64,000 bases of DNA, from contig NW_023501056.1 in NCBI RefSeq assembly GCF_014066305.1, positions 212,501-276,500 of the forward strand. The letters run 5' to 3'. How positions within the stretch are numbered: position 1 is the stretch's first letter; each line of letters starts with the position of its first letter. A program made the position numbers and the translations under genes. Below the pieces are notes generated by a model. It had not been told where the DNA came from. It did not search any database and worked only from the letters and a program-made list of their open reading frames with translations. This DNA is from Letharia columbiana. Taxonomy: Eukaryota > Ascomycota > Lecanoromycetes > Lecanorales > Parmeliaceae. Shown piece after piece: positions 50,707 to 62,499 of the stretch.

Positions 50707-51523
50707 GGGGGTCAACTTCTTGACTTCTTGATTGGCAATTTGGATCCTGGAGTCCTTCATCTTCGCCACGGGGATCAACGTACTTTCTCAGCATGCTACT
50801 TCAATGTCGCGATGGTCAGGGGCACGAAGGCGGCAGGAGCGACTTTTCGACTCGGATCTATTTACCTTCGTTTCACTCATTCGGTACACCCTTTTTTGCA
50901 TGAATTGCGGTTGATCTTTCCAATTTACCGTTGGGCACCCTTTGGCATCTTTGAGATGTCCATTCTGCCCTTGCATCTTCGAACTTGAATGAAAGTGCAA
51001 GCACAATTTTCCTGCGGAGTTGTTGCCGCAAGAAGCTTCGGAGTGTTGTACATAGACCGAATTTGAGATTATACAAACGAAATTAGGATCAGAAGGCATT
51101 CAGAGACGCTGTGAGGGGTATATGTTCATGAACTGCAACTGAGATATTAGTCTTCTTCATGTGGATAATTCATGGTCGTTGCTGCCGGAATTGCTCGCTG
51201 CAGAGTCACCCCGCGCATGCCCCACCTTGTTTAAGGGTCTGTCGACCAGCATCCCACGCTTTCCTTGCTTTCCTTTCTCCAGTCTAGAGTACAGACTGGC
51301 ATAATGAAGTGTACGACTTTCCTTTTTGTTGCATAGACTGCATATATTACCAGCGGCAGCTTCTAACCACTCTTTTAATACTCTCTCTTCCCTTGGCCGG
51401 GTTCCATTATTCAACTCTGTTGATCCACCTGCAGGACAGGCAACAATACTCTTAATATTTGGCTAAGCCTTCGTACCGTTCCCTCCAACTCATGATAGCT
51501 ACAGCTAGTACCCTATAGCTACG
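50707..51523. other. Intergenic, no gene seen
   Basis: 3' flank of the upstream gene and promoter of the DDHD gene. Small frames on both strands overlap (for example 50,788-51,099 minus and 50,728-50,988 plus) and are not credible. Confidence 0.55.
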
Positions 51524-54500
51524 ATGGCTGCGTCAATAGGCCACACATACAGCCCGTCATGCATGCTCCACCAAGCTTCCAACGAATTCACTCGACGGGC
51601 TTCTGTAGCATCGACCGACCCTCCCAAAATCAGCGCCCAGTATTTTTACTGCTCATCTTTACCCATCGACGACCCTCTTTCGCCCGTGCCTCCTCCCTCC
51701 AGTAATCCAGCCAACAAGTCCTCAAAAGTTCCGCCCAGACCTTTCTCAGTCCACGACAATATCGCGTTGGAAGACGCCTGGCTAAGACTCCAGCAGCCTG
51801 TACGCTCCAAGAAGGATGCACCTGGGTCGAGGTTCAATACCACAAATGTATCTCCCAAGAACCAGGAGCACATAGCACAAATAATAAGAGATGCGCACGA
51901 GAAGCAGGTACTTGAACCGGGAAAGACAAACAGCCAGGGCTTCGAGGCTCTGGAGGCCATGCCCGATAACAGGAATGACATGATTCATAGAGCGATTGGC
52001 AATGCCACACACCCGGCTGGCCTCGGAAAGGAACATCGACCGGCAAGCCCAGATCTGACGCTGTGCGATGATCCAGAGCATATCCCGTTCGATGAGACCA
52101 TGCCGGTGAGCTCAGAGGAGATTGGCAACGACGAATTTGAGAGCGGTATCGTAAAAAAGAAAAGAAGCTGGAGTCCTTTTCGCCGAAGGGACAAGTTCGA
52201 GAAGCCCAAAGGAACAGACGATGCAGTACCTTCCGAGGCCCTGTCCCCGGGAATAAAGGACGCTGGCAATGTAAACCTTAGCTCGAGCCTTTCGGGACGA
52301 GATACAAGTGGCACGCCTTTCCTAAGAATCCCTTCTCGCATTCGCGGATCACGGTCACGTAGACGTTCACGCTCGCCGGAATCGCATCTGTCAGCGCCAG
52401 AACCGCCCCCGTCAACGCCAGAACTGGGTCAAGCTGATGGTGCTCGGTCTCCAGAAAATTACCATCCGAAAACGTCATCTCCCCTGAGACCCACGTTCCA
52501 AAAAGTCAGTTCTAGTCACTCAAGTGATGATGAAGAAGGCTCGAGGCTAGACACCGGTCGTCGAAAGCATTCGCTGCGCCCCAAGCAACCTATGATCCAA
52601 GTTCCTGAAGAAGCTCACGTGGCTGTGGGGATGCTCCGATTGCACGTGGTTCATATGCCAAGCTTAAAGGTGAGTACCCAATCCATAGTTTGGGATCCCG
52701 CCAAGTGCTCACTTGATTAATATAGATGGGGCCCATATATTGGGATCCAGTTCACGACGTCTCGTCTGTTATTCGCGGGACCTGGTTTTTCAAGGACACA
52801 ATGATGCCTATCGAGTCTGACCTTGCGAATCGGATCGAGGGAGGCTATGAGTATATAAGACCGTGGACCCGGGCATACGTTGAAGAGTTGGACAGCTGTA
52901 TGGAGTTTGGTCCTGAGGCCGAACTCAAAATCATCCACAAATTATGGCCAGATGCTCCACTGGCCGATCAGGTTCGACCAACTACGGGCAAAAGCAGTCG
53001 CTTGCTAATCGAACCCGCAACAACGGAACTCGGGCCTGAAGAGCAGAAGGTGCAGCAAGCCATAGTAATTGCTGAGATGTCTGAGAACAAGGCTATTGGC
53101 GTTCTTGACGGCTTCACTTCCTCTCACACGGAACTAGCGGACGCTAGTATCATCTACGCCAATGGCAAAGACGCCCAAATTTTGAGGGCAAGCCAAATCC
53201 CTTCCGTTTCCCGTGGACGAAAACCACTGGGAAATATTCGCAAGGGCAAAGCTGTAGGGATACCTCTAGTTCGCGGGTTTGATATGAAGGCCTGGGAAAA
53301 GCTGCATCCACCAACCAAGAAAGCTGCAGCTATCGTCCAAGCTCAGAAAGTGGCCCAAGAAATCAAGAAAGCTGGCACAATATCTCCCGTGGAACCGACG
53401 TCATGTATTGCTTGCGCGTCTGCAGACGAAAGGCCGAAGCCCACTGATTTGGTACTGGTCATTCATGGGTAGGTGTCAACCGTCTCCATCAGAGCCCTCC
53501 TCTGACAGACATTGTACTAGGATTGGACAAAAGCTTTCCGAGCGCGTTGAAAGCTTTCATTTCACACACAACATCAATCGCTTTCGCAGGCAGATGAATC
53601 TGGAACTCGAAGCTGATCCGGTCAAACCCTGGTTGCGTCAAGACTTGGGAAGTATCATGGTTTTGCCTGTAGGTCTTGCAGACAACTAAAATTGCGTTGC
53701 TCCCGTGTTAACGATTATGAAGATTAACTGGCGTTCCAAGATGAACCTGGACGAAGGAGGTCCGGAACCTAATCCCAATCAGAAGGAGGCCGACTCTCCT
53801 AAAAATCAGTTTGCTCTGAAGGATATCACTGCAGATTCTCTACCGGCGGTCCGAAACTTGATCAGCGATGTCATGCTCGACATTCCGTACTATCTCTCGC
53901 ACCACAAGCCCAAGATGATTGAGGCTGTCATCCATGAGGCCAACCGTGTTTATCGATTATGGTGTAGCAACAACCCAGATTTTCACGAGAATGGGAGAGT
54001 CCATCTCATTGCCCATTCTTTGGGCAGTGTGATGTGTCTCGATATTCTGAGCAAACAGCCGACCAGATTGCCCAGACAGCTCGATCTTAAGGCCAGTAAG
54101 GCTCGTACCGACATCTTCGAGTTTGACACCAAGGGTCTTTTCTTCTGTGGCAGCCCAGCTGGATTTTTCTTACTCCTTAATAAGGCACCTCTAATACCTC
54201 GCAAAGGTCGAGACAAGCCAGGTACAGAAGGCGAAGACAGCAACGGCAATGTTGCTGGTGAAGCCAGTACTTATGGTTGTCTCGCAGTGGATAACCTCTA
54301 CAACGTCATGCACTACCTCGATCCAGTCGCCTATCGGCTCAACGCATGTGTCGATGTTGATTACGCAGCGGCGCTAAAACCTGCTTCCGTTCCCAGTGCT
54401 ACGGAAACCTGGGGTCAGTACCTGGGCTCAGTCTTCCGCAGCAAATCGACTGTACCCACAAGGAACATGACCGGCTTGGACACAATGCCGAGGCGTCCCA

Positions 54501-54793
54501 CTGTCGCGAATATGCCTTCGACTGTGGAGTTGGAAATACATAATTTCACGCAGGAAGAGATCGCGGAGAAGCGGATGTTCCTCTTGAACGATAACGGGCA
54601 GATAGATTACACTTTGCGTTCTAGTGGGGGCGCTCTGGAGATCCAATACCTCAACATGCTTAGTGCGCATAGTAGCTACTGGACTATGCGGGACTTTGTC
54701 AGGTTTCTTGTGGTGGAGATTGGGAGGAAGCCTGGGAAGTCGGAAACGATCAACTCATTGAAGGCGGCGAAGAAAGCCTTTGGGACGAAGTAA
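51524..54793 (+). CDS. DDHD-domain phospholipase A1
   Basis: Predicted 1,035-residue intracellular phospholipase of the DDHD family (animal PA-PLA1 type; yeast counterpart DDL1/YOR022C), hydrolysing phospholipids such as phosphatidic acid or cardiolipin. Four exons: 51,524-52,669; 52,726-53,468; 53,521-53,668; 53,723-54,793, introns 56, 52 and 54 bases. The first 380 residues are disordered and Ser/Pro/Arg-rich. The region after exon 2 (MGPIYWDPVHDVSSVIRGTW) begins the conserved part. LVLVIHGIGQKLSERVES marks the hydrolase core, and VHLIAHSLGSVMCLDIL holds the catalytic GxSxG-type site with Ser at about 778. The DDHD region follows (about 800-1,005; NVMHYLDPVAYRLN), with SSYWTMRDFVRFLV near the end. 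The frame is intact. It belongs to no visible cluster. Confidence 0.88.
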
Positions 54794-55197
54794 TGGATGG
54801 GTATGGTTCTTGATGGGGATCCGATGGCAATGGGTGGTAATGTGTTATGATTAGAATGACTGATGGCTTGCATTGCTACGGTGCTCATGCTTTAGGACGG
54901 TTTGGACCTTGCGTTATACCCTAGAAAGCACTGGTTCTATTAGAGCATGACCACTTTATTACTACCGTCCAAGGTTTTGCAAGGATCCAAGGCTGCACGC
55001 GCGCTCTTTGCATTTGTTCTCGATTTGGCATTTCAAACATGTACATGCTGAAGGCTGACTTTTCCAACGCACAGCTCGTTCATTCGATCATCGTCCAATC
55101 TATTCACCGAACAAATGCATGGGTGTTCCCCCTTTAAATTCCCCGAAGCACAACTCGTCAACACCTCATCATTCGCCCTTCACCCCTCGCCCCTCCC
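54794..55197. other. Intergenic between convergent genes
   Basis: About 400 bases between the stop codons of the DDHD gene (plus) and the coiled-coil gene (minus). Only 3' flanks are expected here, and no gene or clear terminator signal was recognised. Confidence 0.55.
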
Positions 55198-55722
55198 TTA
55201 ATCACCACCAATCCCACCAAAGGCAATCTCAACATGCTTCTCCTCAATCTCCTCCCCCAGCTCATCCCACCGCCGATGACACTCATTCGCCTGCTTCTCC
55301 ACCTGCTCTATCTGATCCCTCAATCGGTACATCTGCTCCAGATTCGCATTCGGAGTCTGCCATCCCTCGTTCTCTGCCTCAATGTGCTCGAGGGCGTCGA
55401 CGAGCCGTTTCTGGTGGGCGGCGGTCCTCTTGAGGGCGGCGACGACCGAGTGGCGTTCTGCTTGGAGCAGGGCGATCTCGTACTTGGCTTGTGCTTGCTG
55501 CTGGCGTTCGGTGCGGAGGGCGAGTTTGGCTTGGGCGCGCTCGTAGGGGGTTTGTTTCGAGGGCGGCGGCATCGTTGGGTGGATTGGCGGAGGCATTGTG
55601 GCTTGCTGTGGTTGTGGTATGGTGGGTTGGAATGAATGGAAGGGAAAGAGGTCTTTTGGTGGAGGCATTCCGTTGTGAATTGGGAAGGCGCGGTCCATTT
55701 TTGACGTGAGTGACGGTGTCAT
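55198..55722 (-). CDS. Small coiled-coil protein of unknown function
   Basis: Single-exon frame of 174 codons. Residues 1-60 are Pro/Gln/Met-rich (QPQQATMPPP and similar). Residues 60-165 form a long charged helix, probably a coiled coil (YERAQAKLALRTERQQQAQA, then EQMYRLRDQIEQVEKQANEC). It ends in FGGIGGD. A later in-frame ATG (MDRAFP, eight codons in) could be the true start. The heptad-like pattern and the lack of stops on this strand support a real gene, though a plus-strand frame of 133 codons overlaps it. Convergent with the DDHD gene and divergent from the gene at 55,974, with a 250-base spacer. Confidence 0.6.
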   Translation of the reverse strand: MTPSLTSKMDRAFPIHNGMPPPKDLFPFHSFQPTIPQPQQATMPPPIHPTMPPPSKQTPYERAQAKLALRTERQQQAQAKYEIALLQAERHSVVAALKRTAAHQKRLVDALEHIEAENEGWQTPNANLEQMYRLRDQIEQVEKQANECHRRWDELGEEIEEKHVEIAFGGIGGD

Positions 55723-55973
55723 GAAAGAGTTGTGTCGACGCCAAGGATCGATGTGTTGAGAATTTTCAACACAGGTGAGGCAATACTTTTGGTGTTAGGA
55801 CCAATGACGGGTGGGACACTGAGGTGCAATTTCCGTCGTGTCACCAGGTCGTCGACCGGAAGATCGTGACCAAATCCAATTGGTCCGATGAGCATTCACT
55901 TCCCATATCCGGGACCTCATTTTCGAACACTCACATTCAGGCAAACTCAGCTTGAACACTATTAAAGCTCATC

Positions 55974-57095
55974 ATGTCCACAGAGACGGTCAACTTGACT
56001 GATCCTCCAAACAACACAACACCCAACACAGAACATTTCCCGGAAGAGTAAGCTGGTCGACCCTGTGTGTCAGTTCCCTGACACTGTCCTTCCAACTTGT
56101 CCTCATATACTAACCCCTTCCAGCAATCCCAACATGGAGAGTAAACCCGCTAACACGTTCACGGGAGCAGCAAAATTGCTTCCGCAGCAGCTGGTCTTAC
56201 CAGACGCCGCAGAAGCGCTGAAGAGGGCGAAAATCGAACGCTTTCTGCAGGGAACGGCAACGTTCGAACAAGAGCAAGGTAAACAGCCCCAGTTGCTGCG
56301 GCTGTCATCTCAGACTCACTTCCATCTTCAGAGGCCAAGGCCCATGCCTCCGCGGCAGCTCCATACTTCAATCTTCCAGCCAGAGGACAATCAATGTGCG
56401 CATATGAACTCCCTGTGGGTCTTGGCCATATCTCAGGTTCCCTGAAGATCGATGACCCTCCCACACCAATGCGCATCGGGAACCTCTCCACATTCATTCA
56501 GAAGACGGACCCGTTAACCGGAATAAAATATTGGGTTGGCCTCACTTGGGCTGAGATTTTCTTTCCCGTCTTGGGCGAAAGACCAAGCAGTGTTGCGGGG
56601 AGCAAGGCCTATGAGGTTGTCCTCAAGCAGCCGATCGGGGATGGTGGCCACATAGTTCGGGAGAACGTGGTCACGACTGGGAGAGTTGTTGGGGTAGTCG
56701 TTGCTGAGTTGCCTCATGAGACGGTCTCTGTGAGGATCCAGGACTGGTTTTCAAAGAGCGATATGTTCAAGAAGGGTCGTTGGAACCAGCTGGATAAGCC
56801 AACCCGGACCATTCAAGCTAGAGTTGGAGCGGGTGCGGATTTGGCTGTTACGCATACAGCAATGCGTGGAGGAAACAATGAAGAGAATTCGGTGAGGGCA
56901 AGCTGTGACGAGACCCAGCGTTGATGGCAACTTAACAGACAGCGGATGGATTGCTGCACGGCATTGTCTATTGCAGCAATCGAAGAAGAGTACGATGCGA
57001 CCTTGAATCGAAGAAGCAGATGGGAGAAACCACAGAAGAACCTTCTCAAACAGGAGATTTACCCTCAACCTGCAACTGGGAGCCTTGAAAACTGA
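55974..57095 (+). CDS. Conserved protein of unknown function, four exons
   Basis: Exons 55,974-56,047, 56,124-56,278, 56,332-56,891 and 56,943-57,095 join in frame to 313 residues, with introns of 76, 53 and 51 bases (GTAAGC...TTCCAG; GTAAAC...CTTCAG; GTGAGG...GACAG). A four-base-earlier acceptor in the last intron (56,938) would give a less natural tail. The centre reads like a folded domain (TDPLTGIKYWVGLTWAEIFF, VVGVVVAELPHETVSVRIQD). The C-terminal part is a basic helical tail (IEEEYDATLNRRSRWEKPQK). I do not recognise the family. It converges with the dihydroorotate dehydrogenase gene, leaving 87 bases between the stop codons. Confidence 0.65.
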
Positions 57096-57182
57096 CTCAT
57101 AACCCCCTCTGACGGTCGTGCCTCTGATATTCTTCCGTCGTTACCAGAAGGTCATGCCATAATATCTTCGTCCTGCAGGTAC

Positions 57183-58325
57183 CTAAGGTAATAGGCCTTC
57201 ATGAATGTTCTGAGGACGGATTTCGCCATCAACTTTCCCCTCCACTTTCCCCCTGATCCTCTCAAACACCGCCACCCCTTCCACTCCCAACGCTGTTCCT
57301 ACGCCTACAGCTGCGGCACCTACAATTCTCATTCTTTTATAGCCATATGCATCACTGACACCTCCCACGCCAATGATTTCAATGTGTTGGAGCAGCTCAT
57401 GCGCGTCTAGCATGCGACGTATCGTTGCTACATTGCCCAAAGCAAGAGGATGAAGCGCAGAGCCTGCAAGGCCTCCTATGCCCGTGCTGGTTGAGGAATT
57501 GAGTGCAGGTGTCAGAGAACCAGAGAGGACGAGGGAGGAACCAAGGGTATTGGTTGCTGTGATGAATGAGATCGGGCAGCGACCTTTGCTCGATGCAAGG
57601 AGCGCGGAGATGAGTTCGTCGAATTGTGTTTGGTAAGTGTACGGTGGTGTCTTGACGCCCACCTTTATGGTTCCCCAACCACCAGGGTCCGCGTCAACCA
57701 AAGGTATCAGGTACTTTAGTAGTTCATCCCTGGAGTACGCGGGCGGTGGTTTCCCAGCAATGTTCGGGCAGGAGAGATTGATCTCCATCAATAGTCTTGC
57801 GGAGATGTCATGAGTTTGGTTTAGATTGAGTTGTAGATGCGACATGCTACGGTAATGATCAAGAACTTCCTCGGCCGATCCGGCTACGGAGATGATGATT
57901 GGTTTAGTCGGACGACCCTCTAGCTGAAGGCTTAGCAGTAGGTCCTTTATGATCTTCAGATATTCATGGACGGAGAAAGGGCTGTAGCCAAGAGTATTGA
58001 GACTCGAGATTGAATCGGCAGGGGTGGTGCCTTGAGGAGGAGGGGGAGGAGGAGGATGAGCTTCGCTACTGTGACCTCTTATTGCATGACTTTTGGGCTC
58101 GAAGAAGCAGTACTGATGAGTAGCATCGTCATGCTCGAATCCATTCGCAAGAGCAGTGCGGGTGGTTATTGCGCCAGTATGTGGGCAGTTGTACAAGGCT
58201 TCGAGATCTTCTTTCGTGGTTGCCCATGGGTTTGCTGAATTTAGCAGTGGAGGATCAAAACTCAAAGGCCGATTCGGTGACGCTTCTGTAGCTTTCGAGA
58301 GAGTTTCCGATACATATACGGGCAT
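57183..58325 (-). CDS. Class 1-like dihydroorotate dehydrogenase
   Basis: Intronless frame of 380 codons from the 58,325 ATG (MPVYVSETL); an ATG at 58,421 would add 32 residues without family likeness. It fits the cytosolic class 1A dihydroorotate dehydrogenase fold, an FMN enzyme that oxidises dihydroorotate in pyrimidine synthesis, usually with fumarate. Visible signatures are NSANPWATTKEDL near the N-terminus, LMEINLSCPNIAGKP with the SCPN cysteine expected as the class 1 catalytic base, WGTIKVGVKTPPY with the FMN lysine, ITATNT, and IEIIGVGGVSDAYGY with VGVGTAL near the end. Filamentous fungi normally rely on a mitochondrial class 2 enzyme, so this may be a paralogue with another role. 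A Pro run (PPPPPPPQG, about residue 91) is an unusual insertion. Confidence 0.82.
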   Translation of the reverse strand: MPVYVSETLSKATEASPNRPLSFDPPLLNSANPWATTKEDLEALYNCPHTGAITTRTALANGFEHDDATHQYCFFEPKSHAIRGHSSEAHPPPPPPPQGTTPADSISSLNTLGYSPFSVHEYLKIIKDLLLSLQLEGRPTKPIIISVAGSAEEVLDHYRSMSHLQLNLNQTHDISARLLMEINLSCPNIAGKPPPAYSRDELLKYLIPLVDADPGGWGTIKVGVKTPPYTYQTQFDELISALLASSKGRCPISFITATNTLGSSLVLSGSLTPALNSSTSTGIGGLAGSALHPLALGNVATIRRMLDAHELLQHIEIIGVGGVSDAYGYKRMRIVGAAAVGVGTALGVEGVAVFERIRGKVEGKVDGEIRPQNIHEGLLP

Positions 58326-59023
58326 TATGGTTGCTGTGAAGCAATCAAGTCGCGACAGATGGAGGAGTATGTTGCTTGACAGAACACACTGAGTGGTAGG
58401 TTTTTTATGAGGTTCTTTCACGTCTTGAAGGTCCTTTATTCATCACGTTATCCTTTTCCAAATCATGACTGTTCGGAATCCTCATGGACTTCATTGCAGA
58501 GATGGATCTACATAATACCAAGGCAAATGGTGGTGTTTCGGTACAAGTAGCTGAGCGACTGTTCCGATTCCCGTCACCATCATAAAAACACTTCCATCGC
58601 TAATCCAGACCAGATGAAAGGTTTCCCTTAACAACTCTATTAAATGCTCATTCTGAGCCAGATTGAAAGGCTCGACCTCGTGCGCTGTGTGATGGGTCTA
58701 TGATGCAAATTGCTCCATCCGCTAATCCTCTTAATGATGCTGCGTGATTTTATGGGCGGACTTTTGATGGGGTGATTGGGGAATTGACACCCGCCGCTAA
58801 TCACGCTCACGTGACCCCCTGATTTGTGCCGAGTCTCACGCAAGATATCTCCCGCCGCTAGTCTATAGCGCATACCTTAAGTTGGTTTGGGCTGACCAGA
58901 GCTCCTAGCGTGCTTGGCACAGGACAATGGCGGAAGCTACGGTACGGAGAGTCTTCTACGGCCTTCGAACTTCCATTTTGTCTCTCAAGATGGGTTGTCC
59001 TGCGCCGCCACCAAATATCAGCC
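58326..59023. other. Intergenic, promoter of the dehydrogenase gene
   Basis: About 700 bases between two divergent genes. Small frames only. TGGTGT and AATC words occur, but no element is called. Confidence 0.5.
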
Positions 59024-60512
59024 ATGCAGGACACGGCTGCTCTGGCCGCCCGTGTCGTCGCAATCGTTGCTCTCGTCGTGGCAGCTGCCCAGCTTACACA
59101 ACAAGTCATGGCAACGGCATACGTGATTCGGAAATGCGATCGTATCGTCACAGGCGGCCTGAGCAAAGGCGGTATCCGGCAATGGCACTGGCGTGAATTT
59201 CGTTTCACTGTCAAATATCAAGCCATCGTCTTTGCTCTGCCTACATCTATCTATTCGGCGCTTGGCGTTAGACCGACTGTGCAAGTCGATACACCAACTC
59301 TGGAAATCTGGCATGAAGTAAATAAGATCCGAAAACTTCGAAAGTCTTCCCAAGGCTGCTGGATCTCGTTTGTGCAGGACCTGGTCGTGTTTACTTGTCT
59401 CCGTCCGGAAGATGTTTGTGTCAAGGAAGAAAGCGGAGATCGGGTATCCGATGACCTTACCGTAGCACCAACTCGAGTGGATACCATCACGGTTATGCTG
59501 ACATGCATCGCTATGGGCATGCAAGTTTCCCGATACTCACCGACGACAGGAGAAATCACATTAGCCTGAGGAGTTGGTGGTGTCTCATCGTCTGTACATC
59601 CTGTCTTGGGATGCTTGCTTCACTACAGCGTCTTTTCCAATGAGCCGGTCGGTTTCGAGACCGCTAGACGGCATGGCCGTGCTTTGCGGCAGGAGCACGG
59701 TGTTTGGGCCAACGCTGTCTTCGGAAGGTTCATGGATCGATACTGTCGACCCGAGATGATGACGCTTGAAGTCCTTTCATCGCGAAAAATGGCTGATTTA
59801 CAAGCAAATGGCTGGCCGGAGAACAGCTGCAACGATACGATCGGTGGCGCTGCATGCTTCATGGCCTTTGCACATGTGGACGTAGGTTTGTTTCCTCGCA
59901 GTCGCTAATCTAATCTTGTTACATTATGGGCTGCAGAATATGGTCTGACAGTAGAGGTTCACTTACTTTTCTTCGGAGAATATCTTTTGAGTCCTTTTTC
60001 GCTTTGTAGAATGCCATATTGACATCAGAACCCTGGTGACCCCGCAGGCATACAAGGCCGTCCCACCATCTGTCGTTCGACCCTGGTGTGCACATTTCGC
60101 GGAAGCCATTGTGGAGGCACATCATGTGGAGATCATAGAGAAGATGTTGCAACCCGAAGACGCTTTTGTCCTTCCCCCCGAGCTCAGTGCATGCAGGCAG
60201 TCTTTCAATGAAAGACATGGGTGCTCCTCACCCCACCTTCAGTGGAAGAACATCAATGACAGAACAGAGTCTTCCTCCGAAAAGTTGATACCCGGTCCGT
60301 CGGTTAGTGACAATTTGCTTCGTCACATCGAATTGCAAGACATGCTTGCGGTTCACGATTTGCTCATCGGTCTGAACGCCAGTCGGCCACGACCTTTCAC
60401 CATTAACCTAGAGTTCGATGAAAGCGACCCAAGTGTTTACGTTTCAATGGCTACAGCATGGGAGATCATAATGCGAATCCGAAGGATCTCTGTTCATGTT
60501 CAAAAGATATGA
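59024..60512 (+). pseudogene. Broken gene for a conserved fungal protein of unknown function
   Basis: One frame runs from about 59,024 with an N-terminal membrane segment (LAARVVAIVALVVAAAQLTQ) and well-ordered text that resembles large uncharacterised fungal proteins (AYVIRKCDRIVTGGLSKGG, REFRFTVKYQAIVFALPTSI, CIAMGMQVSRYSPTTGEITL). An in-frame TGA stands at 59,567-59,569, yet the same frame continues with convincing protein sequence (RRHGRALRQEHGVWANAVFG, NDTIGGAACFMAFAHVDV). After a probable intron (GTTTGT...GGCTGCAG, about 59,885-59,937) it goes on to GEYLLSPFSLCRM, hits a second TGA at 60,020-60,022, and then shifts frame near 60,040-60,050 into VPPSVVRPWCAHFAEAIVEA. Two stops and a frameshift indicate a dead gene. 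The last 70 codons are open to 60,512. Confidence 0.7.
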
Positions 60513-62499
60513 TTTAAGTAGAGTAGATGAAGTGATGATAGCTCTTTGCATGGGAGTTGGCGCCCATATCAGCCAAGAACCAGTACCTTTGAACCTGAGT
60601 TGGGGTTTTTGAGTCTCCTCTTCAATGACGAAATCTTGTACCGTCTGTCTATAACCTTGCTCTTTTATCACGACTGTAAAGTATTCCGAATCACTCAGGC
60701 TCGCGTGACTCTTAGCCGCATCACGCGTACATGAACCGGCGGGGGTTTCAAATACGGAGGAGTTGGCGCGTCGCTTCAGCAACCGTCCATCTGGCGCTAG
60801 CGAACGTCATATCGATCCCTTTGTTGAAGACCTAGTCTCAGTAATTCAGACTCACGGCTAGCCGGGGTACCTATGGCCAGCCCTACACTCGTGCCTCGCT
60901 TCGGGGGCCAATCATATCGCAAGCTCATTACGGCATACCCCTCCCTTAGAGTCTGAGTACGAAACCCCCGAATCGCTACATGGACCGTTAATTTGTATGG
61001 GCCCACCGCAATAATCACCCCGTTATCGGGAAATCGCGACTTCCTCCATTTTTCCAGTCATCACCACATAGTCTTTTAACATCAATTGAGGGGGCAATAG
61101 GCCTTTCGAGGTCGCTGAACAAGTACATAAACTTTTTATTATGATCGGATAGCTCGTTGTTGTCGCATAAGCTCATCCGGACACGCGTTCTCCGCTGACG
61201 GTTACAGTACCCACCTCCAGCCGGTCACCCTCCGATGATTAAATTTCAGACGATGGCGCATCGTGTTCAGCATCATTGAAAGATCATATAACGAGTCGGG
61301 TGTAATGATTGGATCACAAGTTTGACCGTGTCACTGTCTGATGGAAATCGAGCACTGGAGCTATCCCCCCTACATACACATCTATCAACTCGAAGGTGCA
61401 TCACTCAGGAGTTGGAGGGAGCATAAAACACATACCTTGAATGGTTTTGACGCGCTTGACGCGTTCAAAACGGACTTAGGCGGACGAGGAGACTGTGAGG
61501 GGCGCTTAGGTACGCGATTTTCTCTCCGACGACGACAGCGAGGTATTTTCGAACTACATATACTGACCTCTTTATAGCTTATAGACACGTCCTTCCTCCT
61601 GACGAACACGAAGTTTTAAGACATTTGGCGGACCAGTTCTGGAGCAAAGAAAAAAGTCATATATTTGATTCCCGGGCATGAAAGTAGGGAGATAACCTCC
61701 ATGACGACGACGCAGACCTTCCTGCATTCAAAGACGTCTTTTTCTACGTTCCATATACCCATAAGAGACTCCGACGTCGTGCGAGATATTCTCATTCATC
61801 GATGTCGCCGCCACCAATATCTGACTTCACACCAAAAGGATGAATTATCTCCGCTTCGCTCTCCGCTCTGCTCTCCGCAAGTTCGGCCGCAATTGCTTCC
61901 ATGCATGCATGCTTGCTTGCTTGTTTGTTTGCACGCATCGCCGGCCGTCCAAAAAATGGGGGAGACTGCGGCGTCTAACCGAAGTAATGAACTGACTGGC
62001 GAGGCCACGGCATTTTCCCCAACACGCCGCGCCGTCGGTCCGGCGAGTACCATGGCGGTTACCCCGAGAATGTGTACTTTGGGGGATTTCTTTATGGTGT
62101 CGCGTCTGTTGAGACGTACAGCGTTCTTGAGTACTGGTGCCGCTGCTATGGCTGAGTTAGCTGAGGTTTTCAGTGGAATGGAATTGGAAGCCTACTTCTT
62201 AACCACTGCACCACAGCTCCTAATTTGACGAGGGCCTATTTGACTATTTATTCGACTTTTTTCAAGAATTCCAAAAAGGCCATATCACGTAGATGCGCAT
62301 TTTTGTTAAGGATCATATGTACGCAGGGTGTGAATATTACATATCGGGCGATACACCAAAAATTAAGTCTTGGCAGGGTTTCCTACTCAGACCCACCTCA
62401 AGGCCGGTGGGGCCAAGCTGAGACTACTGAAGACCTCTCCGGACCTACACCACCACCACCACCTACACCCATCTTTACCGCGCAAAGACCACACACAAC
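60513..62499. other. Two kilobases without a convincing gene
   Basis: Normal composition. A 187-codon plus frame at 61,665-62,228 is low-complexity in places (MHACLLVCLHAS from a CATG/CTTG/TTTG microsatellite at about 61,902-61,932) and has no family likeness. A tRNA-like word lies at 62,203-62,220 on the minus strand. The last 200 bases are the promoter of the gene at 62,500. Confidence 0.5.

Noticed and set aside
55234..55635. 133-codon plus-strand frame opposite the coiled-coil gene
   Set aside because: Leu- and Gly-rich sequence without a family. The minus strand has a heptad-like charged helix and a better start.
61665..62228. 187-codon plus-strand frame
   Set aside because: Part of it is translated microsatellite and the rest has no family likeness. 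It also crosses the tRNA-like word on the other strand.
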